From NCBI GenBank assembly GCA_946807835.1, contig OX327693.1, positions 2,435,501-2,499,500 on the forward strand: a DNA stretch of 64,000 bases, given 5' to 3'. The stretch comes from Ailanthus altissimus (taxonomy: Eukaryota; Streptophyta; Magnoliopsida; Sapindales; Simaroubaceae). The position numbers and the translations under genes are program-made. Below, one piece after another: positions 48,101 to 60,253 of this stretch. Position 1 is the stretch's first letter. Each line of letters opens with the position of its first letter. The notes below the pieces were generated by a model. That model saw only the letters and a list, made by a program, of their open reading frames with translations, had not been told where the DNA came from and made no database searches.

Positions 48101-51100
48101 AACATTAATGTAATCTTTTTTGCAAAAACCATTAGTAAACTATGTATCACTTTTGTCTCGTATCCACAGCAAAGTGTCCATCTTATCCGCCTATCTTGAA
48201 CATGGTCTCTAAAAATTGGTAGCGGGCTAGCATTTCATTGTCCTGGGTGGCACCAAATGCTTTTAATAAAGGCTTTTGTCCCCATCCACAGCTTATTATA
48301 TCAGAGTTCTCATTTGACTTTAATGATTACCAGGTTATTGGTGTAGAGCCTTCAGAAAGCAACATACTTTCAGGTGGAAAGCCTGGTAAGATGAGAAATA
48401 AGTTTCAAGCCATAAGTTACTAATTATAACTTATTTGTTTTAAAAGAAACATTCCCATATCTTATGTAGTAATTTGTGTTTCATGTTGCTTTTACCGATA
48501 AAAACACAGGTCCTCACAAGATTCAAGGGATTGGAGCAGGTTTTGTTCCCAGGAATTTGGATGAGGGTGTGCTAGATGAAGTCATAGAGGTTCAACACTT
48601 ATTTTTTGTTTTCTCTTGTTTTAGTATTTAATGTACTTCTATGTAACGTGGAATCTAATTATAGCTGTGGTCTTCTTAATCAGAGAGAGTCGAGGAAAAC
48701 CCTTTTTCTTTGGGTTGGGCAGTTCTATATGACTTGGTTCTGGAGACTTGGAATTTTTAGTCAAGTTATCACCATTGATTGTTCTGAGTTAGTTTGCTAG
48801 TACATTTTTTTTCTTTTATAATCTAGATTTTAAGTTTAGACTTTGTATTGTATGTTAATGTTGCTTTTCTGAACCTGAAAAAACCTTTTAGCGGAAGAGA
48901 TTTTCTATGCTGGTGAAGCAGGATCGTGGTGGGGTAATTAGGATATAATTCCTAACCTTAAACATTTTGTATGATTTGATTGTTCTGAGGCCTTGATTCT
49001 GTGTAACTGCTGGACATCTGGACTCACCTAAAATTTGATTGAAACATGGGACACATGATCGACATGGAAAGTTCTCATGTGATTGATTACATGGACTACC
49101 ATGAGAAGACTTCTTTTGACTACTCTCAGCACCAGTATAAATAATTCGCATGTATCTCTAGTTGCATGATGCACTAGAATGCTGCTTATGCATGAATTGT
49201 AGTTCATTTTGCTTACACACAGATATGGTAGTAATCTTCAGTATTATTTTGTTGCTGCCTTAACTCAAGAAATTTGCTTCAAATGACTTTGCGACCACCT
49301 TGGCCTGATATTAGGTGTAATGCTTTGCATGTTCAATTAGTGGGGCCAGATATGTGTACTTGATGTACAAGGCGATCACTAGTTTATGCTTGCGCCTTAA
49401 TATTTTCACACTATGCTTGTTATTTTTCAATTTATTTGTTTAAATTCCACATATAGATACAAGTTTTAATGTTTAAACATCTCACTTATCCCTTCTTGTG
49501 AATCTGCAGATATCCAGTGATGAAGCCGTTGAAACGGCAAAGCAATTAGCTCTCCAGGAAGGTTTGCTGGTTAGTGGTTTTATTATTAACCTCAGACTGT
49601 TATAATGTTTGAGGTGAAAGAAAAGTAGAATCTGGATCCTTAGCAATTCCTGAATGCACAGTAAGTGTATGTTACAGCTAGAGAGAGAGGCAAAGTGCAA
49701 TTGCAAAATAAAATTTTCACTATAAGTAATCCTTTTTTTTAATTAAAAAAAAAAAATTACTTGCCCTGGATTTGATAATTTTATTTGATGTTTGATAGTC
49801 TCTGGCTCCATCAATTAACCATGATTATTGGCCTAACAACATGTTTGTCCTGGTCAGATTTATTGTTCCAATTTGGTCTCATTATTTATTGCAGCAATCT
49901 TACGGCCCTAGCTTTCATAACTGATGCAACGCCATGCTTCACTTAGTTGAAGGGATCAATTTGGTCTCATTATTTATTGCAGCAACTTTCTTAACTGATT
50001 CAACGCCCTGCTTCACTTAGTTGAAGGGATGTTTGAATCTTATGGATGTGTTATGTTGATGAAAAATGTTATGCACATCACTTGTGATAATCTAATTTAC
50101 CAATCCAACTTATCCATAGGATTTCAAATCCCTCAAAACATATGTTTAAAGAAAATCCTAAATAAATTCAATAGGATTTTTGGATGATTTAAAGGCTGAT
50201 ATTGAGTTGAAGGGGTGTCTGAATCTTGTGGATGTGTATGTCTTTCAATTTGATTGTTATGTATGTATCTCTAATGTTTTTTATTCTCTTTAGTTGATGC
50301 CCATTCCTTGGTGGATGAATAGGTTGATTTCTAAAGTCGAGTGTTGTTGCAAAAATATTTCTTGTAAATTAACATTGCAAAAATATTATAAGAGAAGAGA
50401 GTTGGAAGTTTTCCTAGTCAAGAGAATGGCTCTTCTTTCTAAGAATCTACCATGTTTCATTTTCCCCTCTTTACTTCCTGTTCAAATCCGAGTTGTGATT
50501 TTCTTTGAAAAAAATGTCCAACCTGTATTGAGTAGCAGGTTGTGCGGCTAATAGTAGGCATGCTGTTTCTCTTTAATGATTCCTTGAGTGATTTCACATC
50601 AGGTTGGCATATCTTCTGGGGCAGCAGCTGCTGCGGCAATTAAGGTTGGGAAGAGACCTGAGAATGCCGGAAAGCTCATTGCGGTAAGTCATTTTTCTTA
50701 CATAGAATCTCATGTGGAGATAATCTATTTTTGATTGAACTGCAGTTTTGAAGGAGAAAAAGCTCCAATGATGGATGTTTGAAATACCAAATTGAAGATA
50801 GAAACAAACATATTATAGTACCTCAAAGTTAGGTGAAATTAACCCATGTGGGATTTGGTAAAATAATGAAGCTTGCCTTATAAAGAATACGGACGTTCAT
50901 AGGTGAACACAAGCTATGGAAATCATTGAGGATTGAATATTAATTTTGTACACTAAAAAAATCCTAAAACCAAACATAATAATCAGATTATGATTTGCAA
51001 ATCTGGTAATGCTTTGATTCAAAATGATTTTTTCAATTATCTCAAATTCCTATCCCTTTTTTCTCTGCATTAGTATTGTTGAACTGAACGACCCATCTTA

Positions 51101-51716
51101 TTGTTGGTGTGGTTCAATCAAAAAATGAGTTGTTTATTTGTGGGCCCATATGATCTCTATTCAGATTGTTCGCTTCTTGTTTTCAACACTGGTCCATGGG
51201 AGAAAAAGTTACTGGGATCTAACATGTGGTCAGCAAAATTTATTATATGTCTGAGTGTTTATGCATTGCAGTCATTAGTTTGTGATCAGTTTAAACTTGC
51301 TTTCTGGGTAGAGATAAGGTTTTTAAAGATCAGGACCACATTCCCAAATTTTTATAGTGGGTTCCAGCACCCATTGTTTCCACTATTAATGCTTCTAAAA
51401 CCTTGCAGTGTCTGCAACTGAAAACTCACCCTTTGATTTGCTAGTGAAAAAACTACCTTTAGTATGAACAACTACTTTTTTACTTTTAGGTGCTTAACAA
51501 TTTGAAATATGCATGTTCTTGTTTTCAGTCAACATCTTATTCTAGTGTGAACTAAACTTATATGCACCCTATAAAAATAAGTCTTATGGCGGTGCCACAT
51601 TTTATAATTTGAATTATTTGCAGGTTGTATTTCCAAGCTTCGGAGAACGATATCTCTCATCAGTTCTTTTCCAGTCGATCCGAGAAGAATGCGAGAAGAT
51701 GCAGCCCGAGCCATGA
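45197..51716 (+). CDS. O-acetylserine(thiol)lyase / cysteine synthase, plastid type, ten exons
   Basis: PLP enzyme making cysteine from O-acetylserine and sulphide. Exons by GT-AG splicing: 45197-45433, 46205-46314, 46590-46647, 46968-47231, 47892-48029, 48334-48385, 48510-48589, 49510-49569, 50603-50683, 51624-51716; 390 codons and TGA. Residues 1 to about 65 are Ser/Thr/basic-rich and end [12 protein letters not shown], a plastid transit peptide; mitochondrial targeting is less likely but not excluded. The catalytic domain follows: [12 protein letters not shown] (80-91), CCSVKDR with PLP lysine K114, PTSGNTG (141-147), [26 protein letters not shown] (247-253), [28 protein letters not shown] (335 on) and SFGERYLSS. 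All expected active-site residues are there. Residue 119 is Ile in KDRIGISMI where many homologues have Tyr. Length matches plastid isoforms. The best-supported functional gene of the window. Confidence 0.96.
47989..48150 (+). repeat. 80-bp tandem duplication across exon 5 end and its splice donor
   Basis: The segment TTAAAGAGAAAAATCCTAAC at 48004 and following recurs at 48084 as TTAAAGAGAAAAATGCTAAC, and both are followed by the GTAATCTTTTTTGCAAAAAC donor region. The first copy ends in AAG|GTAATC, the working donor at 48030. The second reads AAT|GTAATC at 48110. Confidence 0.9.
49870..50035. repeat. 88-bp tandem duplication in cysteine synthase intron 8
   Basis: AATTTGGTCTCATTATTTAT starts at 49870 and again at 49958, each followed by GCAGCAA and CTTCACTTAGTTGAAGGGAT. 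A third partial echo (GTTGAAGGGGTGTCTGAATC) lies near 50205. Confidence 0.85.
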
Positions 51717-51985
51717 GATTCCTCTCATCAAGATCATTGGAAAAAGTACATTTTTTAACTTGATGTTCTTCATACCTCTTGTCGTTGTCATACGTTTTCA
51801 TTTGCTCTCTTTATAATCTGCCTAGTGTATATTACTGATAGGATCCTGATTCAAGAGTTCTGCATTGATAAGTCCTTCCTCAGGAGGAAACTCCTGTAAC
51901 TGAAATTCATCCAATGGGTGGGTTGTTGTGATTGCATTTTTTCTTTCTCAATGAATAAAATTATCGGCATTTATCATAATACACT
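51717..51985 (+). terminator. 3' UTR and polyadenylation signal of cysteine synthase
   Basis: An AATAAA hexamer at 51954-51959 lies 240 bases after the stop codon, within a TTTCTTTCTCAATGAATAAA context. The cleavage site is expected some 10-30 bases further on. Confidence 0.6.
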
Positions 51986-52847
51986 CTGGCAAGCATCATT
52001 TCAAGCTTTAATGGAAAGCTAGTCATTATGTTTCCGAAATGCTAAATCTTTATAATATTACCAGAAATTAACATGCATATTTTTTATCCTTGTCTGTAAC
52101 TAGCAAGTGCAGTGCTTCTCTAGCTGAGACGTTCGTCTGTTAAAAAACCAAATTTAAGCTACATTCTGAGAAATTGTATGTAACTGAATGCCATATTTGT
52201 GTTGTCTAGTTACCAGCTTGGAAGGTTCAATTTTGCCATATTATCAATTTTTTTTAATATTACAATAATTAATTGATATTAAAAAAAATTTGGTAAGGCG
52301 TAATTCATAAATTTAGATTCAAAAAGCGTTAAATTCTTTTATCTTAATTGAAAGTCAAGGTTACCTACCACCGGATGCGTTTTATTTTTTATGCTTTCTT
52401 ATCACTACATTATTTAAACAATTCTTTGTCATCATATTTATTTTAACAACGGGGTACATGTGACCTATAAAATATAAATACAACGAAGCTTCTTACAAGG
52501 CTCCAAAACTTTCATTCATGTATGATTTCAGGACCGTGTCAAATGTATGGTATGTACCTTTCAAATTTCGATGTATGTTTCAATTTCTTTTTCTTATATA
52601 TACATATATATATATTAATTTTATTTTAAAAAATTTAAAATAAGTAACCAATAATTTGAGGTTTATAAGAAAATGTGAACATGCAGCCTAATAGTTAGAA
52701 GGATTATGAAGAAGATTAACTCTTGCCAGAACATTTGAACATTTCCATAGTAAATTTCCAAGATGTTTCTTTTATCATATTATTTCACTCTTATCTAAAC
52801 ACTTATGTGCTTTGATTTATTACTACCAACTATTATTGAGTTAATTA
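51986..52847. other. Intergenic DNA without recognised features
   Basis: AT-rich stretch between the cysteine synthase 3' end and the solo LTR. Contains a (TA)n tract near 52596-52615. I see no gene or repeat copy here. Confidence 0.5.
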
Positions 52848-53726
52848 AAATGTGTTGAAAAATTGGTGATTCAATAATTTTAATTGAATAAGAATTAAGA
52901 TGAATATTAAAGTAGAGAGTCACAAGAAGACTAGAACATGTGAGATACGTATAGAGAAGTTTAGAATGTATGGGACACGAAGGAGAAAATAAAATGGAAC
53001 TCAAAGACGCGAAGAAAGTAAAAAAAACACGGGAGGTGCGTACAGGGCTGAGCGCCACAGCACCCAAGATAGCACCCCAGCGCCACGGCCCTAGGTCCTC
53101 AGCGCCGTAATGCTAGGCGCAATTTTGGCCAGTGCCGCAGCGCCAGGGGACAAGCGTCGCGGCTCCAAATGCGTCAGAAGTCTGTTTTTCTTCGGGATTT
53201 TTAATTTTGGAAAGTTTTAGACTTCCAAAACAAGTAGACTCTTACTCCAACAATGCATAGGGTTAATATGTACGAAATACACCTTATATAAACACTTGTA
53301 AACCTTTTAGTTGAGATCAAGCATTAAGAGAGACTCTAAGAGAGAGGAAGAACTCAGTAGACACTAAGTGCTTGTGTGTGCTAGGGTGGAACCGTCGTTT
53401 GGGTGATCATTGTTCATGGTAGAGTAAGGGTTTACTAAACATTAGATCATTTTGATGGTTCTTCAGATTGGGTTTTCCTTGTAATATCTCTAGGGAGTTA
53501 ATAAGAGAGATTAGGATCCTTAAATCCACCGTGGACGTAGGCAATTGGCCGAATCACGTAAGATTGCATTGTGCTATTTTGTTTTCTACTTTAGATTCTT
53601 ACTATTTTTTTTTATTACCAGGTTATTTCGTTACACAAAGAAATTAGGATTCTAGGTTGAATTTGAAGTTCTTCGCTTCAATATAACCTTGAGAGGGAGA
53701 AGGGCATTTCCTCCCTCAACAAAATA
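52848..53726 (+). mobile_element. Solo Copia-type LTR
   Basis: The LTR at 52853-53721 begins TGTTGAAAAATTGGTGATTC and ends CTCCCTCAACA, related to but diverged from the LTRs at 59132 and 61321. Flanking AAATG (52848-52852) and AAATA (53722-53726) are a target duplication with one change. No internal region follows, as expected after recombination between two LTRs. It has TATATAAACAC near 53284 and the conserved CACCGTGGACGTAGGCAATT motif at 53527-53546. Confidence 0.88.
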
Positions 53727-54311
53727 TTTTATTTTAAGACTATGCATGGACTAGTTTTGTGATAGAGTTCATATTTTATGAAATAAATTTTTAAGATTGA
53801 CAGTACTACTAAATTTATAAAGTCCAAATACAAATTTTGTATTTCAATTAAGGTGATATTTAATATGTTTATTATTAATTAATATTTGTATTAATGAAAA
53901 TAAAAAAATCTACAACTACTTGACGTCTGTTAGTAATTGATTTATGATATATTAGTTAAGATACAAAGTTTGTATTATAATTTTATAAACTTACCACTAT
54001 CCAAGATCAAAGTCATTAATTTTAGAGAATTTACTCATATTTCCTTTAGTAAAATTTATACATACCCGTTTTCCTCTCAATAAATATATATTTATCACTC
54101 ATCTCTTTTTTACTATCATCTTTTTCCTCGAAAAGTTAAATCAATTAAAACTATTAGAAAATATTTTAGCTATTATAATTTTACTAGAAGGGAAATTACT
54201 AATTATGAAATTATTAAAGGGTAAATTAGTAATTAATTTTATATTCTAATTTTTTTTTTTTGGGGTTGTTTTTCATTATCTAGTTGCATTGTATGATCAT
54301 GAAAAATGTAC
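53727..54311. other. Intergenic AT-rich DNA
   Basis: No gene or named repeat recognised between the solo LTR and the next LTR copy. Confidence 0.5.
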
Positions 54312-54316
54312 ATAAT

Positions 54317-56300
54317 TATTAGGGTTGGTGTTTACGTGTCATTCTTAAATGTACATATACTTGTGTATTTATACAAATGTATATTCTCATTAAATCGCTA
54401 ATACTCATATATATGGTATTTTGCATGTAACGTTACAGACATTGTAGATCTGAAGGAGTTCAGATCAGATCTAAAGAAGTTTAGATAAAATCTCATAGTT
54501 AGCCACACTGAGACATATAATTGCTAATATTAGTACAGTTAAGTATTAGTTGGGTATAATACTCAATAGATCTAAGAGTTGGAACCTTGTTTGTAATGGA
54601 ACATAGACCCGGGAATATACTAGTAATTGCATAGTTACAAGAGTTGCAATTGGGTGTCAGAAAATGCAAATTGTGCAAGTATGTTCTCGAATGATTATCT
54701 CTGATCTATTTCTGTCGATGCGGGTCTGTCGGTGGATACCTTTATATATAGATTAACATATATCATACCTATAGGGTATAGATGGTCGTTCCTAACCGAC
54801 CGTGAGCTTAGAGCTCGTATTGACATATGGGTATTCAGTTAGGACTGGATATGGAACAGACTCAAGAGGGCCTCTAATAGACACCCAATGTAAGCCGTCA
54901 ATAGAGGGTTGTCTCGAGTTAAGTAGTATACGTGGTCCTTTAACCTGAGTGCCACGGTGAGCTTGTAAGTGATCCACTATATTTTAGTTACACGCATGCC
55001 ACAGACCTTTCATAGTGTGACCGCTGGGTCTCGCTGGGTATGATCCGATGCTTATGGAGTCCGGTGCGTACAGATATGAGATCTGTCAGCTCCCATATGA
55101 AGTTAGATATCCAAATGCTTCGAGACTGTATCTCAGAAAGTCTTGTGGCCACAAGCAACCATCCTGAGAAAGAGTTTCGCCAAGGTAGAACAATATTGCA
55201 AAAGAATTTGCACATATTGTTCAGTGAGATACAAGTCTAAAGATAGAACATAAATGAGCACTAGAGGATTTGACGGTGACAATCTATATCCCTGCACATC
55301 CAGGATATCATGACGGAAGGGCTATACGTATGCGTTGTAACCCCAGCTTATATGGTTCAACGCGCTAATTTGTATATTCGTGACATGTGTGTGGGGCATT
55401 GCTCATGGACTCATAGAATAGTTTCATTTGACGAATCGGGCATAAGACTTAGGGAGTCCCGCGATATGGAGTGTACTCGTTGTGCACTGGGGTAGAGTAC
55501 TAGATTAAATTGTTTAATCCAACAATATTCAGCAATACCACGAGAATGCATGTGTATCTGTATTTAAGTGTTAAATACAACAATTAGTTAATAATTATTA
55601 TTTACTAATTGTATAAGGACACGTGGTGTACTGTGAACCTTCGGTTGAGTTTACTTAAATGTGAGATTTGGTGAGACTCACTAAAGGGTGAACTTGGTAA
55701 CTATTCATGAGGGACAAAATGATCATTTCTCATTTTGATTATTTAATTATTAAATAATCAAATATCTATCTTTTTATATTATATAATATATTGCTATATA
55801 TTATTATTATTATATTATTATTTATATTATATATATATAAAGAGAGAGAGAGAGAGAGAGAGCAAGTGTGTGAGTTGGGCAATATTGCCTGAGAAATAGA
55901 GGAGAAGAAGAAAATAAATAAAAAAAAATAAAACTGTTTCATTTTCTTTTATCGTGTCTTAAAAATAATTGAGAATTACTTCAACTTTTATTTTTTATCT
56001 TTTTAGAGAAAAGAATAAAACTCACATCAATTATTTTGAAGATTAAAAGTTAATCCCGTACTAAATATCAAGCTGTTATTCTAGCTCACCAAGCTCACCG
56101 AGTTGGTGACTAGAACTATACACGAGTTGATCTCTACACGGACTCTGAAAAAATACGTGTATTACGTTACACATTGTGATGAGTTCTCAAACTTTTTTAT
56201 ATATTAATATAATTAATATATTTATTTATTATACTTATTACATATTTCACGCTTTCGTTAAATTTAAATTCGTATATAATATATATTTAGATAATAAACA
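54317..56300 (+). mobile_element. Second copy of the 2-kb LTR family (plus orientation)
   Basis: Begins TATTAGGGTTGGTGTTTACG, aligning with TGTTGGAGCTGGTGCTCACG of the 17113-19175 element read on its minus strand. The best conserved part is 54430-55500, including ACATTGTAGATCTGAAGGAG, GTGGTCCTTTAACCTGAGTG, TGCTTATGGAGTCCGGTGCG and GATTTGACGGTGACAATCTA. Open frames in it are short. The right end is unclear; TTTCACGCTTTCGTTAAATT near 56246 recalls the other copy's end region. It contains a (GA)n run at 55841-55862. Confidence 0.7.
55841..55862. repeat. (GA)n microsatellite
   Basis: Eleven AG dinucleotides following an AT-rich TATA tract, inside the 54-kb LTR copy. Confidence 0.9.
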
Positions 56301-59126
56301 CAATTATACATATATACACCCACACATCCCTTAAAGTCCCTTAAATTTGCCGAAAACTACAACTCGTATAACATAGACTTCGAAATTTTGCATTAAATAA
56401 TTGAATCTATTTTTGTTGTAAAGCAAACAAAAAAGGCTGAAGCTCAAGGCGACAAAAGCAAGAAAAAAAACTATGTTTATTTGTCCTCTTTAGGTGTAAC
56501 ATTTGCATCCTGTCAGGAAAAAAAAGTAAAATGCTTAGGCACATTACCGCCCACCAATTGAGAAAAAAACAGTGCTTCCAAACTAATATTTAAAAAGTTC
56601 ATTAAGCCATGTTAAAAAAAAAATTCATTTAAGTCTCTTCTACGACTTTGAAATTTGCAATTAAGAAATTGTAAATTAAAAAATTAATTAAAAATATAGA
56701 TGTGAGATACAAATATAAATCTTTTGATATGATATTATATTAATGAAATCATTCGAACAAAAAAGAGTTAAGTTAAAAAGTGTAGGCTTAATTTTAAAAC
56801 AAATCTTAACATTTTAAATTTTAAAACATAAAAATTGTAATTTTAAACATAATATTAAAACTATAATAAAATTTGCAGTTTTACTTGAGAAAAAGAGTTC
56901 CAAGTACTATAGTTGGTTAAATCATTTTTTTTTTTTGGCATTATAATAAAGGGCAAATTAAAGCTCTTTGTGGGTGGTATACTTGATTTTTTTTATAAGT
57001 CTATAGTTTTGAGTTGTATTAGAATAAGAGATTATCCTACAATACTGATAGTTGGGTTATTTGTATTTGTTAAATTAATTGTTGAACATTATTATTTTTA
57101 ATTCTTTAAATGATTTAAATTACTTTTGATATTATATTGAGATTTTAATTCTAATATTACAAATGATCTTAGAAAAAGATTTTAGTCAATAAATTTTACT
57201 CTCAATTAGGGATTATTTTTAGCGTTCATAAACAAAAATGTATCTATAAGAATACAAGTATTTTTCTTTATAAAATTTTATACTTGATGAGTGACTTGAT
57301 TGTCCTACAATAATTAAAAAGAAACTAAAATTTTAATTTATATGTAAAATAGTTTATTCACTATTAAATTAGTCGTTTGGGTTGAATACTTAAATTTTAA
57401 AATTTTTCCTTATAAACTTAAGGTTTCTCATTAATTGATATTAGAGTACAAGCTCCTAACAAGTTATATCAGAATTAAAGTTATATCAGAATTAAACCCT
57501 AATAATTAGAATATAGGTAAATTTATTGTCGAATAAAAAAACCAATGTTGGTCCTTCACCAATAAAAGTTTTGCTCGCGAGTGAACTGTTAAGAGAGTTA
57601 ATTGTCTTATATTAGTGTGAAAAAAATTGATACTTAACTTTCATAAAAATAAAATAATCCTTCCACCTATTATACTAATATTTTAAATTAAACCCTTAAA
57701 TTTTAAACTCCTATCTTATAAGCCTACGTTCCAAAAGTACCAATACCTAATTGAGCATCGCGGAATTCGGTACCTACACTGGCTTGTGGGATTTAGTGTA
57801 CTTACCCTACTCCTTTGATTGGGAGCCTCACCCATAGCGGCATGTAACCAGCGCCAACTCGCATAGAGTTTGATTGGTGGTATCGTTGGTGGCGAAAAAG
57901 TCTCTCATCGAGAGCACTAACGTGAAAGGTCGATATTGTACAATTGAGACTTATCTCTTTTATAAATATTGGCCACTTAAAAAAAAAAAAAAAAAACCAT
58001 TATAGTTCTACTTTTAATCTTTGCAAGTGAAAACGTCTCTATAAAAGTAAGAGAATAATAAAAGGTATTATCTCTCTTTATAAAATTTCGTAACCCCACC
58101 CAACTGAGAAATGTGGGGATTTGGTATACTTACAATATGATAGCAAAAATCCTTTCCTTCTGTCTGATACATCCAATTGTCATCATAAACTTGCACATAT
58201 AAAATAGGTGGCCACACAATGCCAAAGATGATGATGACAGTCACATTGTTTAAGTCATATTTTTAATCATAACTTTAGGAAAAGGTCAAAAAAAAAAAAT
58301 TAAGGAAACTAAAAGCATAGAAAAGCAAAATAAAAGGAGAGGCCGCCCTATCCTACTATATATTGTAAAGCTAGCTATAGCTTAAATTTATAAAGAGCGG
58401 AGGAGAACAAGGCAGAAGTGCTTAATCCTTAATATAAAAGTTAACCAAGCCAAAAGCAAGGTTAGATATCAATGCTTTTATAAAAATAAAATAAAAATTC
58501 GCTTGCTTGCAATATAATATAAAGTTTGGCTTTTCAAGCATGACCACAAAGCTAGCCACTTTAATGTTTGTGGATGCCAAGCATACATAGCATTAAACAG
58601 TGTTTATTCTACATTAGTTAGCTAGCTCTCCAATCTGTGTTTTGTGAATTCATTTTCTTTTAATAGAAAAAATTTCATCCACTAAATACTAACTTTTATT
58701 TTTTTTATATTTACTCAAATTCAGGCAGTTACAGATGTAAAGCACATTTACAATCGGTTAAACTATGCCCGTGAAGCATTTTGCAAATTCAAAATTAAAA
58801 AAAAAGTTAATTTTAATTATTGTTTCTCTTTTTTTAAAAAAAAAAATTCTTTGATATTAATATTAAATAATTTTTTAATAACTTAAAATTTTGGGTTAAA
58901 TTACAAACTTAAAATGGTATCAGAACTAAGCTTCTGAATTCAAACTCTTATGTTTCTATTTTCAATTAATATTTTTGTTTCGATCTCTAAAAATCTATTT
59001 TGTCAAACGTTAAAATCAGATCTATATTTTATGTGAGGGAGATTGTCAAAATTTTTCTTTAGTATTAATATTAAATTTTATTTTTAAATTAAGTAGTAAA
59101 CTAATATTTGTAGTAAATTAATATTT
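56301..59126. other. Long AT-rich region without a recognised gene
   Basis: About 2.8 kb. The only compositional feature is 57740-57996, a less AT-rich stretch (GGAATTCGGTACCTACACTG, TTACCCTACTCCTTTGATTG) ending in a run of 17-18 A (57979-57996), which could be a short retroposed sequence. An open frame at 56913-57101 is AT-driven and has no domain. Otherwise I see nothing to annotate. Confidence 0.5.
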
Positions 59127-59131
59127 ATAAT

Positions 59132-60129
59132 TGTTGAAAAATTGGTGATTCAACAATCTTGGTTGGACAAGAATTGAGATGAATACCAAAGTGGAGAGTC
59201 ACAAGAATTCTAGAATGTGTGGGATACGTATGGAGAAGTTTAGGACGTGTGGGACACGAAAGGAGAAGTGAAATGGGACTCAAAAACGCGAAGGAAAAGA
59301 AGAAATCGCGAGGAGCTTCCAGCGCCGCGGCACTCAACACAAAAGACCAACGCCGCAGTGCTGGACGCGAGAAGGGACAGCGCTGCAGCGCCCAGGGACG
59401 AGCGCCGCAGCGCCAGAACGCTTGGAAAAGTTCGTTTTGGCTTGGGATTTCAAGTTTTGAGAAGTTTTGGACTTCCAAAATAAGTGGACTCTTACTCCAA
59501 CAAGGAATAGGGTTTGTAGGCACAAAATACACCCTATATAAACACTTGTAAATCCTTGTTTAAGATTAAGTATCTAAGGTTTCAAGATGTAACCATAAGA
59601 GAGAATAGAGGAGTTAGGTAGGCACTAAGTGCGTGGTGCACTAGGGTGTAACCTTGGGGGTATTTTCTTCTTTAGGTTCTTTGAGTGAATAAAAGAGAAA
59701 AACCATAAATCCTTTTGGCTTAGATGCTAGGGCTATTCTTGTGTTTCTTGTAAAAATCTCTTATAAGGAGATACGAAGAGGTCTTAGAGAGTCATAATGA
59801 TCAAGGGTAGATGCTTAGAGGTCTCTATGGGAGATACTAAGGGGTCTTGTGGGATCATTGATGATGTAAGAAGATACTTTGTGATCTATTTCAATAGGAA
59901 GAAGCTGGATCATGGATCCTCCGTGGACGTAGGCAATTTGGGCCGAACCACGTATATCTTGTGTCTTGTGATTGGTTTGTTTTCTTTATCTTTATTGGTG
60001 TGTTAATCTTATGTGTTCTTACTTATGGTGTGAGCTATGGTTTTCTGCTGCGCAAAGGGTATCAAGGTTGTGGCTTAGTTGATGCCATAGGGGTATCAAA
60101 TTGAAGTGCATAACTTGATATCCTCAACA
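59132..60129 (+). repeat. 5' LTR of the 59-kb element
   Basis: TGTTGAAAAATTGG to ATCCTCAACA. TATATAAACACTTG near 59535 is the likely TATA region. A GC-rich block at 59318-59425 and the motif CCGTGGACGTAGGCAATTTG at 59921-59940 are shared with other LTRs of the window. Confidence 0.93.
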
Positions 60130-60132
60130 AAC

Positions 60133-60253
60133 TGGTATCAGAGTTAAGGTGAAGCTACAAACTGCTATCAGAGCGTATGTTGAAGTACAAACTGATGACA
60201 GAGCTTGAGTTGAAGTCCAAACTGATATTGGAGCCATGGGTTGAAGTCCAGAT
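60133..60253 (+). repeat. 30-bp tandem repeat of the primer-binding-site unit, four copies
   Basis: Units at 60133-60162, 60163-60192, 60193-60222 and 60223-60253. Each starts TGnTATCAGAG or a decayed form (TGATGACAGAG, TGATATTGGAG) and ends GAAGTACAAAC-like. The first carries the primer-binding site next to the LTR. Confidence 0.88.

Noticed and set aside
51101..51421. 106-residue open frame between cysteine synthase exons 9 and 10
   Set aside because: Entirely intronic with no protein pattern; the flanking exons splice cleanly without it.
54792..55495. Several overlapping open frames in the 54-kb LTR copy
   Set aside because: They are on both strands, do not persist in the 17-19 kb relative, and show no domain; the conservation is not codon-like.
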